From: Ignatzschineria sp.
GTDB lineage: Bacteria > Pseudomonadota > Gammaproteobacteria > Cardiobacteriales > Wohlfahrtiimonadaceae
Direction of reading: 5' to 3'
Length of the DNA: 16,956 bases
NCBI GenBank assembly: GCA_030150405.1
Contig: JASLFU010000011.1
Coordinates: 1-16,956 of the forward strand
Positions 8,573 to 14,589 of this stretch are shown piece by piece. A model generated the notes under the pieces. The model ran no database searches. It saw only the letters and a list, made by a program, of their open reading frames with translations, and was not told the DNA's origin. Within the stretch, counting starts at the first letter, position 1, and every line of letters begins with the position of its first letter. A program made the translations under genes and the position numbers.

Positions 8573-8582
8573 TGTTTAATCC

Positions 8583-8598
8583 CCAATAAATTTATTGG
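8583..8598. promoter_or_regulatory. Perfect 16-bp palindrome before obgE
   Basis: CCAATAAATTTATTGG is exactly self-complementary. It lies 10 nt upstream of the obgE start codon and directly abuts the GGGGAT ribosome-binding site on the mRNA strand. It could be a dimer-binding operator or an mRNA hairpin that tunes obgE translation. Function is inferred. Confidence 0.5.
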
Positions 8599-8603
8599 CT
8601 GAA

Positions 8604-8636
8604 AATAAAAAAGCTCCACGTTTAAGATGGAGCTTT
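8604..8636 (-). terminator. Terminator-like hairpin between rpmA and obgE
   Basis: On the minus strand AAAGCTCCA pairs perfectly with TGGAGCTTT (9 bp, 8610-8618 with 8628-8636) around a 9-nt loop, followed by TTTTTTATTTT. It lies 20 nt after the rpmA stop. No clear promoter is visible between it and obgE, so partial readthrough is likely how obgE is expressed. Confidence 0.8.
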
Positions 8637-8656
8637 GTTCGGTGAGAAGCGTTCAA

Positions 8657-8917
8657 TTAAGCAACGGGATCGATGCTTACGTATTGACGCTTATTAATAC
8701 CTTTTGTTACGAACTGAACGTGACCGTCAGTCTTTGCATATAATGTGTGGTCTTTACCGCAACCAACGTTTAAGCCTGCGTGGAATTTAGTACCACGTTG
8801 GCGAACGATGATTGAACCTGCTGTTACGAGCTCGCCACCAAAACGTTTTACTCCAAGACGTTTACTTTCCGAGTCGCGACCGTTACGGCTAGAACCTACA
8901 CCTTTCTTCTGTGCCAT
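8657..8917 (-). CDS. rpmA: 50S ribosomal protein L27
   Basis: The 86-residue product matches L27 along its whole length. It has the MAQKKGVGSSRNGRDSESKR N-terminus, which reaches toward the peptidyl transferase centre, then GVKRFGGE, AGSIIVRQRGTKFHAG and NVGCGKDHTL. E. coli L27 is 85 residues. The N-terminus starts directly with MA[Q/H]KK, so there is no sign of the Firmicutes-type cleaved leader. GAGGAA lies 9 nt before the start, and the rplU stop is 23 nt upstream, which indicates cotranscription. Confidence 0.98.
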   Translation of the reverse strand: MAQKKGVGSSRNGRDSESKRLGVKRFGGELVTAGSIIVRQRGTKFHAGLNVGCGKDHTLYAKTDGHVQFVTKGINKRQYVSIDPVA

Positions 8918-8940
8918 AGTTTTGTTCCTCTATTAAATAA

Positions 8941-9255
8941 TTAAGCGTTGATGCCAGTGATTTTAATCTCAGTGAAGTGCTGACGATGACCAGCATGCTT
9001 GCGGTAGTGTTTACGGCGACGGAATTTGATCACGTCGATTTTGCGTGTACGACCTTGCTTTCTTACTTCAGCTGTTACTTTAGCGCCTTCAACTACAGGA
9101 GTACCTACAGTTACTTTACCGTCTGCGCTTACAAGTAAAACATCTGAAAGTTCAACCGTTGAACCTTCTTCTGCGCCTTCAATTTTTTCAATACGGAGGA
9201 TTTGACCTTCCGCAACGCGATATTGTTTACCGCCTGTTCTGATTACTGCATACAT
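8941..9255 (-). CDS. rplU: 50S ribosomal protein L21
   Basis: The 104-residue product (E. coli 103) is a full L21: MYAVIRTGGKQYRVAEGQ at the N-terminus, the central VLLVSADGKVTVGTPVVEGA, and the basic C-terminal RRRKHYRKHAGHRQHFTEIKI segment that binds 23S rRNA. It is the first gene of rplU-rpmA-obgE, behind a strong sigma-70 promoter and a leader of about 90 nt. The Shine-Dalgarno GGAG lies inside a small inverted repeat (ATGC-TCC-GCAT on the plus strand), which may limit or gate initiation. Confidence 0.98.
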   Translation of the reverse strand: MYAVIRTGGKQYRVAEGQILRIEKIEGAEEGSTVELSDVLLVSADGKVTVGTPVVEGAKVTAEVRKQGRTRKIDVIKFRRRKHYRKHAGHRQHFTEIKITGINA

Positions 9256-9263
9256 ATTGCTGA

Positions 9264-9274
9264 ATGCTCCGCAT
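9264..9274 (-). promoter_or_regulatory. rplU ribosome-binding site within an 11-nt hairpin
   Basis: The mRNA reads AUGC-GGA-GCAU, so most of the Shine-Dalgarno GGAG forms the loop and closing base of a 4-bp stem. An AU-rich hairpin (UAAAA/UUUUA) lies just upstream. This may be a translational control element of the L21-L27 unit. Confidence 0.35.
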
Positions 9275-9351
9275 AAAATAATTTTACATGAAATACGATA
9301 AAACCAGCCATCTGAGAGGGGTTCACAAAACGGTCAGGTTTAAGAGGGATA

Positions 9352-9380
9352 ATTTTAAAGAGAATAATATCGTTAGTCAA
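9352..9380 (-). promoter_or_regulatory. Promoter of rplU-rpmA-obgE
   Basis: On the minus strand TTGACT (9375-9380), a 17-nt spacer and TAAAAT (9352-9357) give an excellent sigma-70 site. Transcription would begin near 9345, leaving a leader of about 90 nt. Confidence 0.85.
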
Positions 9381-9642
9381 GTCTGATCGCTTCGAGCTCT
9401 CTTCTTTCGCATTTTAAAATTTAAAAAATAAAAAATTATCCTTTAAGCGGATTTGAGCCTTTCTCATTCTTTTTCTTTACGGAAAGTAGGGCGATATGTG
9501 CATAATAGGGAGGGAGATGGGAGTTACCTGCTTGACGCCATAGTTTAAGGCTTTTATTGGGGGATTAAGGGCGTTATGGAAAAGAGTGGCCTTGTATTTT
9601 AATAAGAGTATTTAAATAGCTAGTTAAAATTTAGGAGAAGAG

Positions 9643-9942
9643 ATGATTTTAGTTCAAATGAATTTTGATTTCCCTGTAGAGGCTATGGGAGAGAATCTCA
9701 CTAAAAATGCGCGAGAGTTGGCAGAATCGATTAATCATGAGCCTGGTTTTATCTCTAAGATCTGGATTGAAAATGCAGAAGAGGGGGAGAGTGGCGGAAT
9801 CTATATCTTTAAAGATCGCAAGTCGGCAGAGCAGTATGTTGCTATGCATCAAGAGCGCGTAAAAAAGATTGGTGCAAGCAATATTGTTGTAAAATATTTT
9901 GAGGTGAATGCGCCGCTCTCATCGCTTAATCGAGGCATTTAA
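9643..9942 (+). CDS. ydhR: YdhR-family putative monooxygenase (small alpha+beta barrel protein)
   Basis: The 99-residue protein aligns along its full length with E. coli YdhR (101 residues): a strand-forming N-terminus (ILVQMNFDF), the diagnostic LAESINHEPGFISKIWIEN, GGIYIFKDRKSAEQYV, and the C-terminal YFEVNAPLSSLN. The family has a ferredoxin-like dimeric fold related to small cofactor-free monooxygenases, but no confirmed substrate. AGGAGAAG lies just before the ATG. It stands alone between the rplU divergent region and the pilin-like operon. No strong terminator follows, so readthrough into the pilin-like genes is possible. Family call sure; enzymatic role unproven. Confidence 0.9.
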   Translation: MILVQMNFDFPVEAMGENLTKNARELAESINHEPGFISKIWIENAEEGESGGIYIFKDRKSAEQYVAMHQERVKKIGASNIVVKYFEVNAPLSSLNRGI

Positions 9943-10069
9943 ATCTTTTGAGTTTGGAGGTAGAACTTCTGGAAAGTTTTCTCAAAAAGCCATAAAATCA
10001 ATAACTTATTGTATTCTTTGATAATATTTTTGAGTTTGAATTTAGAGATTGATTGAGAGTGCTGGTTTT

Positions 10070-10426
10070 ATGGTGGAGTGCTTTAAGCAGTATTCTAAAG
10101 AGCAGAGTGTAGGAAAAGAGCGTGGAGAGTCTATTCTTTCTGTTTTATTAGCGCTAGCGTTATCAACGTTAGCGCTTTTTTCATTTCTTTATCTTTTTAA
10201 TCGGGCGTTATTTTCCCTTTTAAGAGGAGAGGAGACTTTTGCGGCAGCCAGTTTAGGGTATGACCTTTATCTTATAGCGGGGAAGGCGGAGATGAATGCT
10301 TCGCAAGATCAAAGTGTCTCTTACCGAGGGAGCTTTTATAGGGTCGAGCCTATGGGGGACTTTAGGGGCTATCGTTTACTTGCTCCTTCGGGACGAAAGT
10401 ATATTGTTGGAGCTCGCCATGAGTAG
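10070..10426 (+). CDS. Type IV pseudopilin-like protein, first gene of the minor-pilin-type operon (PilV position)
   Basis: A 118-residue protein with a short basic N-terminus ending KERG (Gly19), then one hydrophobic segment (about 21-45, SILSVLLALALSTLALFSFL) and a small polar domain. This is the layout of a class III signal-bearing pilin-like protein, and its place directly before a PilW-like gene suggests the PilV/GspI slot. It is atypical: after Gly19 comes Glu where Phe/Met is usual, and the residue at mature +5 is Ser rather than the conserved Glu. The ATG at 10070 is preferred. An in-frame TTG at 10049 would give 125 residues, and neither start has a strong ribosome-binding site. The stop overlaps the next gene by 8 nt (ATGAGTAG), so the two are translationally coupled. 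No confident family name. Confidence 0.7.
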   Translation: MVECFKQYSKEQSVGKERGESILSVLLALALSTLALFSFLYLFNRALFSLLRGEETFAAASLGYDLYLIAGKAEMNASQDQSVSYRGSFYRVEPMGDFRGYRLLAPSGRKYIVGARHE

Positions 10427-11360
10427 CACAGAGCGGGGAGCATCTTTAATCGAGCTGTTAGTTTCTCTTGCTATTGGTGCCTTATTGCTCTTGGGGGTTC
10501 ATTACTTTTTTCAGTTTAGTTTTCAAATGGGTGAGCGCCTGAGTAGGGGGTATGAATTGGTACAAAATCTCTCTGCTTTAGAGATTGCTTGGCGAAAAGA
10601 GTTTGATCGCCTTATCGCTGCGCCAGAATGCCCGGGGTTACTGCCCCCAGATGAGGCTGTTCAACTAGGAAGAGGAGTGACCGAGCGGGAGAGAGAGCTT
10701 TTTCAACAGGGGGTGGTGATCCACCGTTCATCAAACACGTTAGATGAGCTCGATTTTAAAGCACCGAAAACGGAGGGAGGTTCGCGCTTTAACCCATTGT
10801 TGCCGAAGAACCTCTCGCGCCTACTTAGGGGGTCTGATGTTGTTCAGGTGTCGGGTCTGCTTTCTTTTAATGCAGAGCTAGCGGGGGATCTCTTATTGGG
10901 GGAGTTTCCCGTTGAGCTTGACGGACGGCGGGAGCAGCTCTTTTATTTTACCGATTGCCATCAAGGCTGGCTTGTAAAGGGGGTTAGAGAGCGGGGTGGT
11001 TTTCGACTCGCTGCAAAAGATCGGGAGGCGTTCGAAGGATCTAGCTTTCAGTCGTTGTTGGTTTATGGGGTGATGGAGCGTCTGCTCTATCTGCAGCTGG
11101 AGGGCGGGGAGCCCTATTTGGTGCAAGATTATTTTGATGGGCAGACTTTTTTACGTACGGCCAATATTTATCAGTTAAGAGCAGAAATAACAGAAGATCG
11201 AGCTTTTCTCTGGCTCTCATTGTTAGCGGGCACACCAGGCAGGGGGGAGAAAATAGTAGAGGGCGATCAGTTTGGGGATTTTATAACAGCGCCTATATCG
11301 CTAAAAAAAGTAGGAGAGTGGCGGAGTCATCATCTTCTTTTACCTATAGGGCGGCATTAA
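10419..11360 (+). CDS. PilW-like minor type IV pilin
   Basis: A 313-residue protein with a textbook prepilin leader: seven residues ending ERG7, then mature ASLIELLVSLAIGALLLLG with Glu at +5 (residue 12) and a hydrophobic helix to about residue 32. A prepilin peptidase would cut after Gly7. The C-terminal domain contains GSDVVQV (about 138-144), a YFTDC segment with Cys180, and SLLVYGVMERLLYLQL, which resembles the EGVEDMRV-type segment of PilW proteins. A possible disulphide partner is Cys71. PilW-class proteins prime pilus assembly as part of the minor pilin tip complex. The start at 10419 is set by the prepilin motif; the open frame runs back to 10296 but overlaps the preceding gene. The gap to the next gene is 9 nt. 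Confidence 0.82.
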   Translation: MSSTERGASLIELLVSLAIGALLLLGVHYFFQFSFQMGERLSRGYELVQNLSALEIAWRKEFDRLIAAPECPGLLPPDEAVQLGRGVTERERELFQQGVVIHRSSNTLDELDFKAPKTEGGSRFNPLLPKNLSRLLRGSDVVQVSGLLSFNAELAGDLLLGEFPVELDGRREQLFYFTDCHQGWLVKGVRERGGFRLAAKDREAFEGSSFQSLLVYGVMERLLYLQLEGGEPYLVQDYFDGQTFLRTANIYQLRAEITEDRAFLWLSLLAGTPGRGEKIVEGDQFGDFITAPISLKKVGEWRSHHLLLPIGRH

Positions 11361-11369
11361 GGAGGTGTT

Positions 11370-12608
11370 ATGAATCGAACAGCAGAATCGGGATCGGTCA
11401 TGATAGCAGTGTTGATTTTTATAGTTGTTGCGCTCTTGATTGGGGCAGAGATTCTCTATGGCCTCTCGCGAGAGATTCGTTTCTCAGGAGCTGCTCATCG
11501 GCAGATGGCGCAAGAGTTGCAAGATCGCTTTCAATTTCAAAAGGCGCTAGAAGAGATCGCAAAAGAACCGTTATCCTCTCTTTTACAGAGGGCGGTGGAT
11601 TTGGGTGGTCTACTAAAAGAGGAGGTTTGTACCTTTGCGTCTGGAAGGGAAGCTATTTTAGCCTCTATAGAGAGTGGGTCTTTGAGTTTCTCCCGCAATG
11701 TTCATTTGGTTAAGCTTCCGGAGAATTGTTTTACTGGACAAGAATGGGTGCTGCTCGAGGCATGGTGGTTTGAGGATGGTCGGCGATACCGGGCGCTGCT
11801 AAGCCAGCCAAGGCAGGAGGAAAATAAGAGGGAAGAGAGAGGTTTTAAAAGAATTTCATATCAGCTTCAGACAATCGAGGAGGGGGAGCGGGGATGGCAG
11901 CTGGTGATGGATGAGGGACGTTATCTTCTGCCTGTATCGCAATTTCGTCAGGATGAGCTGCTCGGTGGGCGCGTGCGTGAGTTTAAATTGAATGATGAAA
12001 AGTTAAGATTGTTTCTCACGAGTTCGGGACGGATTATAGAATTGGAACGGGCTGATCCTCGAGGCTATAAGGAGTGGGAGATGCCTGATAGATTTAAGGC
12101 TCTCTTTTCAGAGTCAATAGGATTTCGAGAAATTCTTGATTGGCAAGAAGTGTTGCTTGGCGATGTTTGGCGGCACTTGCTTTTGTTAGGTAGTAAGGAA
12201 GGATTGGAAGAGATTCTCCTCTTTAATGTTGAGCTTTCTAAGAAGCGAGGGGTATTCCCGCAAAGGAAAAAGGAAGTAAGCAGAGCGGAGGTAGAGTGGC
12301 CACATCTAAAAATATATGGACAGAGTGAAGGGGAAGAGTTGCATTTGGCGGTGGCAGGTCTGGATTTAACTCTTCGTGCAAAAAGTGCAGAAGGGGCTTA
12401 TTATTTGTGGGAGGACCGAGCGGGGGAGAAGTTTTGGATGATATTAAATAATCATCTTGCTCCTAAATATTATGGGGCTTACCTACTGCAAAAAAGTCGG
12501 GGGAATCTCACCTGCATCCGAGGCACGAAACCTTTTAGGGAGAAGAGAGCTGATATTCCGTTAGGGTGTGTACGACCTCAAATAGGGGATATTGAGCGAG
12601 TTTTTTAG
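11370..12608 (+). CDS. PilX-position pilin-like protein with a long C-terminal domain
   Basis: A 412-residue protein preceded by AAGGAGG overlapping the stop of the PilW-like gene. The N-terminus MNRTAESG8 followed by SVMIAVLIFIVVALLIGAEI is a prepilin-type signal and transmembrane helix (about 10-29) without Glu at +5, as in GspK/PilX-type proteins. It is about twice the usual PilX length. After a linker (about 145-165) the C-terminal 240 residues include KLRLFLTSSGRIIELE (211-226) with EWEMPDRFKALF, and DWQEVLLGDVWRHLLLLGS (257-275) followed by LLFNVE. These faintly recall the propeller segments of PilY1 (short beta strands, then WKTVLVGG-like). It has four cysteines (87, 120, 382, 400). 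No pilY1 or pilE follows, so this may be the operon's tip protein. Signal and operon role are fairly sure; the C-terminal identity is speculative. Confidence 0.7.
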   Translation: MNRTAESGSVMIAVLIFIVVALLIGAEILYGLSREIRFSGAAHRQMAQELQDRFQFQKALEEIAKEPLSSLLQRAVDLGGLLKEEVCTFASGREAILASIESGSLSFSRNVHLVKLPENCFTGQEWVLLEAWWFEDGRRYRALLSQPRQEENKREERGFKRISYQLQTIEEGERGWQLVMDEGRYLLPVSQFRQDELLGGRVREFKLNDEKLRLFLTSSGRIIELERADPRGYKEWEMPDRFKALFSESIGFREILDWQEVLLGDVWRHLLLLGSKEGLEEILLFNVELSKKRGVFPQRKKEVSRAEVEWPHLKIYGQSEGEELHLAVAGLDLTLRAKSAEGAYYLWEDRAGEKFWMILNNHLAPKYYGAYLLQKSRGNLTCIRGTKPFREKRADIPLGCVRPQIGDIERVF

Positions 12609-12628
12609 CGGGTGTAGAGTCTTTATAA

Positions 12629-12670
12629 GAGTATGAAGGCTCCACGTAAAGCAGAATTTTGGGCATACTC
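12629..12670 (+). promoter_or_regulatory. Inverted repeat upstream of fdhD
   Basis: GAGTATG (12629-12635) and CATACTC (12664-12670) are perfect complements separated by 28 nt, ending 18 nt before the fdhD start. It could be an operator or a leader stem. No T run follows, so it is not a terminator. Function unknown. Confidence 0.35.
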
Positions 12671-12688
12671 CAGAAGTAAGGGAATTTT

Positions 12689-13480
12689 ATGAATAAAAAT
12701 GCGATAACTCATCCAAACTACACCAAGGTAGAGGTGAATCGATATCGTGAGAAAGACTGGCAGCAGGCAGAAGATTTTGTCTTAAATGAGGTGCCTGTGG
12801 CGCTGGTTTATAATGGTTTTCCCCATGTAGTGATTATGTGTACGCCCCAAGATCTAGAGGACTTTGTCTATGGTTTTAGCCTGACGGAGGGAATTATTCG
12901 GCGGGCGGAAGATATCTTAAGTCTCGAGTTGCTTTCAAAAGAGCGGGGAATTGAGGTGCGGGTGGAGATTCGACCAGAATGTTTTATTCGGCTTGAATCG
13001 CGAAAGCGGCAAATGAGCGCAAGAACAGGGTGTGGTATTTGTGGCCTAGATTCTTTAGAGCAGGTGGTGCGTCCTCAGTCTCCCATTCAAACAGTTTTTA
13101 AATTACAGGAAGAGGCGGTTAATCAGGCCCTTCGGGAGGCTTCTTCATGGCAAAAGCTAAACCAGAAGACGGGAGGGGCTCATGGGGCGTTTTGGGTAAG
13201 TTTGGCGGGGGAGATTCAATTTTGCCGGGAGGATGTTGGTCGTCATGTGGCGATGGATAAGCTCGTAGGCGCGTTGATCAGAGAGGGATATTCACCAAGT
13301 CATGGGTTTATTTTAGTGACCTCTCGAGCAAGTTTTGAAATGGTGCAAAAAGCAGTGGCTGCTCGGGTAGGGTTGCTTGTGGCGTTATCTGCCCCCACAT
13401 ACTTGGCAATCGAATTGGCTAAAGAGATGAATTTGCAGCTCGCAGCCTTCTCTCGGATAGATAAAATTAACCTCTACTGA
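12689..13480 (+). CDS. fdhD: Formate dehydrogenase accessory sulfurtransferase FdhD
   Basis: FdhD relays sulfur from the cysteine desulfurase IscS to the molybdenum bis-guanine-dinucleotide cofactor and is needed for active formate dehydrogenase. The 263-residue product shows the family blocks: EVPVALVYNGFPHVVIMCTP, FVYGFSLTEGII, the catalytic TGCGICG with Cys115 and Cys118 (the CxxC of E. coli Cys121/Cys124), KTGGAHGAF, CREDVGRHVAMDKLVG, and VTSRASFEMVQKA followed by a Leu/Ala-rich C-terminus. AAGGGA lies about 6 nt before the ATG. No formate dehydrogenase gene lies in the window, so its client is elsewhere. It follows the pilin-like operon by 80 nt and ends two bases before the rpsL promoter. 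Confidence 0.96.
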   Translation: MNKNAITHPNYTKVEVNRYREKDWQQAEDFVLNEVPVALVYNGFPHVVIMCTPQDLEDFVYGFSLTEGIIRRAEDILSLELLSKERGIEVRVEIRPECFIRLESRKRQMSARTGCGICGLDSLEQVVRPQSPIQTVFKLQEEAVNQALREASSWQKLNQKTGGAHGAFWVSLAGEIQFCREDVGRHVAMDKLVGALIREGYSPSHGFILVTSRASFEMVQKAVAARVGLLVALSAPTYLAIELAKEMNLQLAAFSRIDKINLY

Positions 13481-13482
13481 GG

Positions 13483-13511
13483 TTGACACTATTGGCTATT
13501 AATTATAAAAT
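13483..13511 (+). promoter_or_regulatory. Promoter of the str operon (rpsL-rpsG-fusA)
   Basis: A consensus -35 TTGACA (13483-13488), 17-nt spacer and TAAAAT (13506-13511) start two bases after the fdhD stop. The predicted start near 13518 gives a leader of about 69 nt before rpsL. Confidence 0.9.
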
Positions 13512-13586
13512 TCCCTATCCTTCAGGTTTAGGCCTGTTGGTTTATTGTTCACATCTTATGTTTTTATTAGCAAGGATTTAGATTTA

Positions 13587-13958
13587 ATGGTTACAGTTAA
13601 TCAGTTGATCCGCCGTCCGCGCGGAACAAAAGCTGATAAATCGGACGTACCAGCGCTCGAAGGTTCTCCTCAGCGTCGCGGTGTATGTACCCGTGTTTAT
13701 ACAGCTACACCTAAAAAACCTAACTCCGCTATGCGTAAAGTTTGTCGTGTTCGTTTAACTAACGGATATGAAGTATCTAGCTACATCGGTGGTGAAGGTC
13801 ACAACTTGCAAGAGCACAGCGTTGTTTTAGTTCGTGGTGGAAGAGTTAAAGACCTTCCTGGTGTTCGTTATCACGTAGTACGCGGTGCGCTAGATGCGCA
13901 GGGCGTAGATAAGCGTCGCCAAGGTCGTTCAAAATATGGTGCTAAGAAGCCTAAGTAA
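13587..13958 (+). CDS. rpsL: 30S ribosomal protein S12
   Basis: The 123-residue product (E. coli 124) is a complete S12: MVTVNQLIRRPR at the N-terminus, then CTRVYTATPKKPNSAMRKVCRVRLTNG, YIGGEGHNLQEHSVVLVRGGRVKDLPGVRYH, and a basic C-terminus ending SKYGAKKPK. Lys43 and Lys88, where streptomycin-resistance changes occur in other bacteria, are the wild-type lysines. Asp89, the residue methylthiolated by RimO in E. coli, is present. The start at 13587 fits the family N-terminus and has AAGGA (13572-13576) upstream. An upstream in-frame ATG at 13545 lies inside the leader and is not favoured. It is the first gene of the str operon; rpsG follows after 52 nt. Confidence 0.98.
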   Translation: MVTVNQLIRRPRGTKADKSDVPALEGSPQRRGVCTRVYTATPKKPNSAMRKVCRVRLTNGYEVSSYIGGEGHNLQEHSVVLVRGGRVKDLPGVRYHVVRGALDAQGVDKRRQGRSKYGAKKPK

Positions 13959-14010
13959 TCACTTGGTCGATTTAGTAATTGTTGGATTTAGTATTTATTG
14001 AGAGTATCTC

Positions 14011-14481
14011 ATGTCAAGAAGAAGAGAAGTCCCAAAACGTGACATTTTACCCGATGCAGTCTACGGCAGTAAAATGCTTGCGAAGTTTATCAATATGGTG
14101 ATGGTTTCTGGTAAGAAGTCGATCGCCGAGCGTATCATGTATGGTGCGTTAGATATCGTTAAAGAGAAGGGTCACGAAGATCCTATCGAAGCTTTAGAGC
14201 AAGCTTTAGAGAATGTTCGACCAAAAGTTGAGGTTAAATCACGCCGTGTTGGTGGTGCAACCTATCAGGTTCCCGTTGAAGTGCGTGCATCAAGACGCGA
14301 TGCTTTAGCGATGCGTTGGATGGTGGATGCGGCAAGAAAGCGTTCTGAAAAATCAATGGTTCTCCGAATGGGCTCTGAGATTTTAGATGCGATTGAAAAC
14401 CGTGGTGCAGCTGTAAGAAAAAGAGAAGATATGCACCGTATGGCCGAAGCGAACAAAGCGTTCTCGCATTTCCGCTGGTAG
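14011..14481 (+). CDS. rpsG: 30S ribosomal protein S7
   Basis: The 156-residue product is the common short S7. It nucleates assembly of the 30S head and in E. coli represses its own operon. Recognisable blocks are MSRRREVPKRDILPD, LAKFINMVMVSGKKSIAE, ALENVRPKVEVKSRRVGGAT, YQVPVEVR, ALAMRWMVDAARKR and the ending MHRMAEANKAFSHFRW. The ribosome-binding site (TGAGAG) is weak, and the 52-nt gap from rpsL is shorter than the roughly 96-nt E. coli gap that carries the S7 control site. The same regulation is therefore not evident here. Confidence 0.98.
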   Translation: MSRRREVPKRDILPDAVYGSKMLAKFINMVMVSGKKSIAERIMYGALDIVKEKGHEDPIEALEQALENVRPKVEVKSRRVGGATYQVPVEVRASRRDALAMRWMVDAARKRSEKSMVLRMGSEILDAIENRGAAVRKREDMHRMAEANKAFSHFRW

Positions 14482-14509
14482 TAAGGTTTACAGAATTTTG
14501 TCATACATT

Positions 14510-14537
14510 TGCGGTGCTCAGTTTTTGGGTCACCGCA
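14510..14537 (+). promoter_or_regulatory. Strong hairpin in the rpsG-fusA gap
   Basis: TGCGGTG (14510-14516) pairs with CACCGCA (14531-14537). Inside, CTCA can pair with TGGG across GTTTT, with one bulged T. It is followed only by TTTGTTG, so it is at best a leaky terminator. Attenuation, processing or protein binding are possible roles. Confidence 0.55.
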
Positions 14538-14589
14538 TTTGTTGCTTTAAGAAAACTAGAATTAATTTTTAAGAAAAGAAGGATTTATT

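Larger units (their letters stand above)
9256..9642. other. 387-bp divergent intergenic region between rplU and the ydhR-like gene
   Basis: It contains the rplU leader and promoter on the minus side and an A/T tract (about 9412-9441). On the plus side there are only weak candidates for the downstream gene: TTGACG at 9532 with a poor TATTGG -10, and CATAAT at 9501. I see no coding sequence or RNA gene here. Confidence 0.6.

Noticed and set aside
9352..9365. boxA-like TCTCTTTAAAAT on the minus strand upstream of rplU
   Set aside because: It coincides with the -10 box of the rplU promoter and so would not be in the transcript.
9532..9560. TTGACG-17-TATTGG as a promoter for the ydhR-like gene
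   Set aside because: The -10 matches consensus at only three positions and is too weak to call.
9964..9978. Possible terminator after the ydhR-like gene (AACTT/AAGTT followed by T)
   Set aside because: Only five weak base pairs; not distinguishable from chance in an A/T-rich gap.
10296..10418. 41-codon in-frame extension of the PilW-like gene
   Set aside because: It lies inside the preceding gene and would bury the short prepilin leader that starts at 10419.
11318..11713. Open frame overlapping the start of the PilX-position gene
   Set aside because: It is a Ser/Arg/Cys-rich out-of-frame shadow. The frame at 11370 has the ribosome-binding site and prepilin signal.
13523..13536. CAGG/CCTG hairpin in the rpsL leader
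   Set aside because: Only four base pairs; no supporting context.
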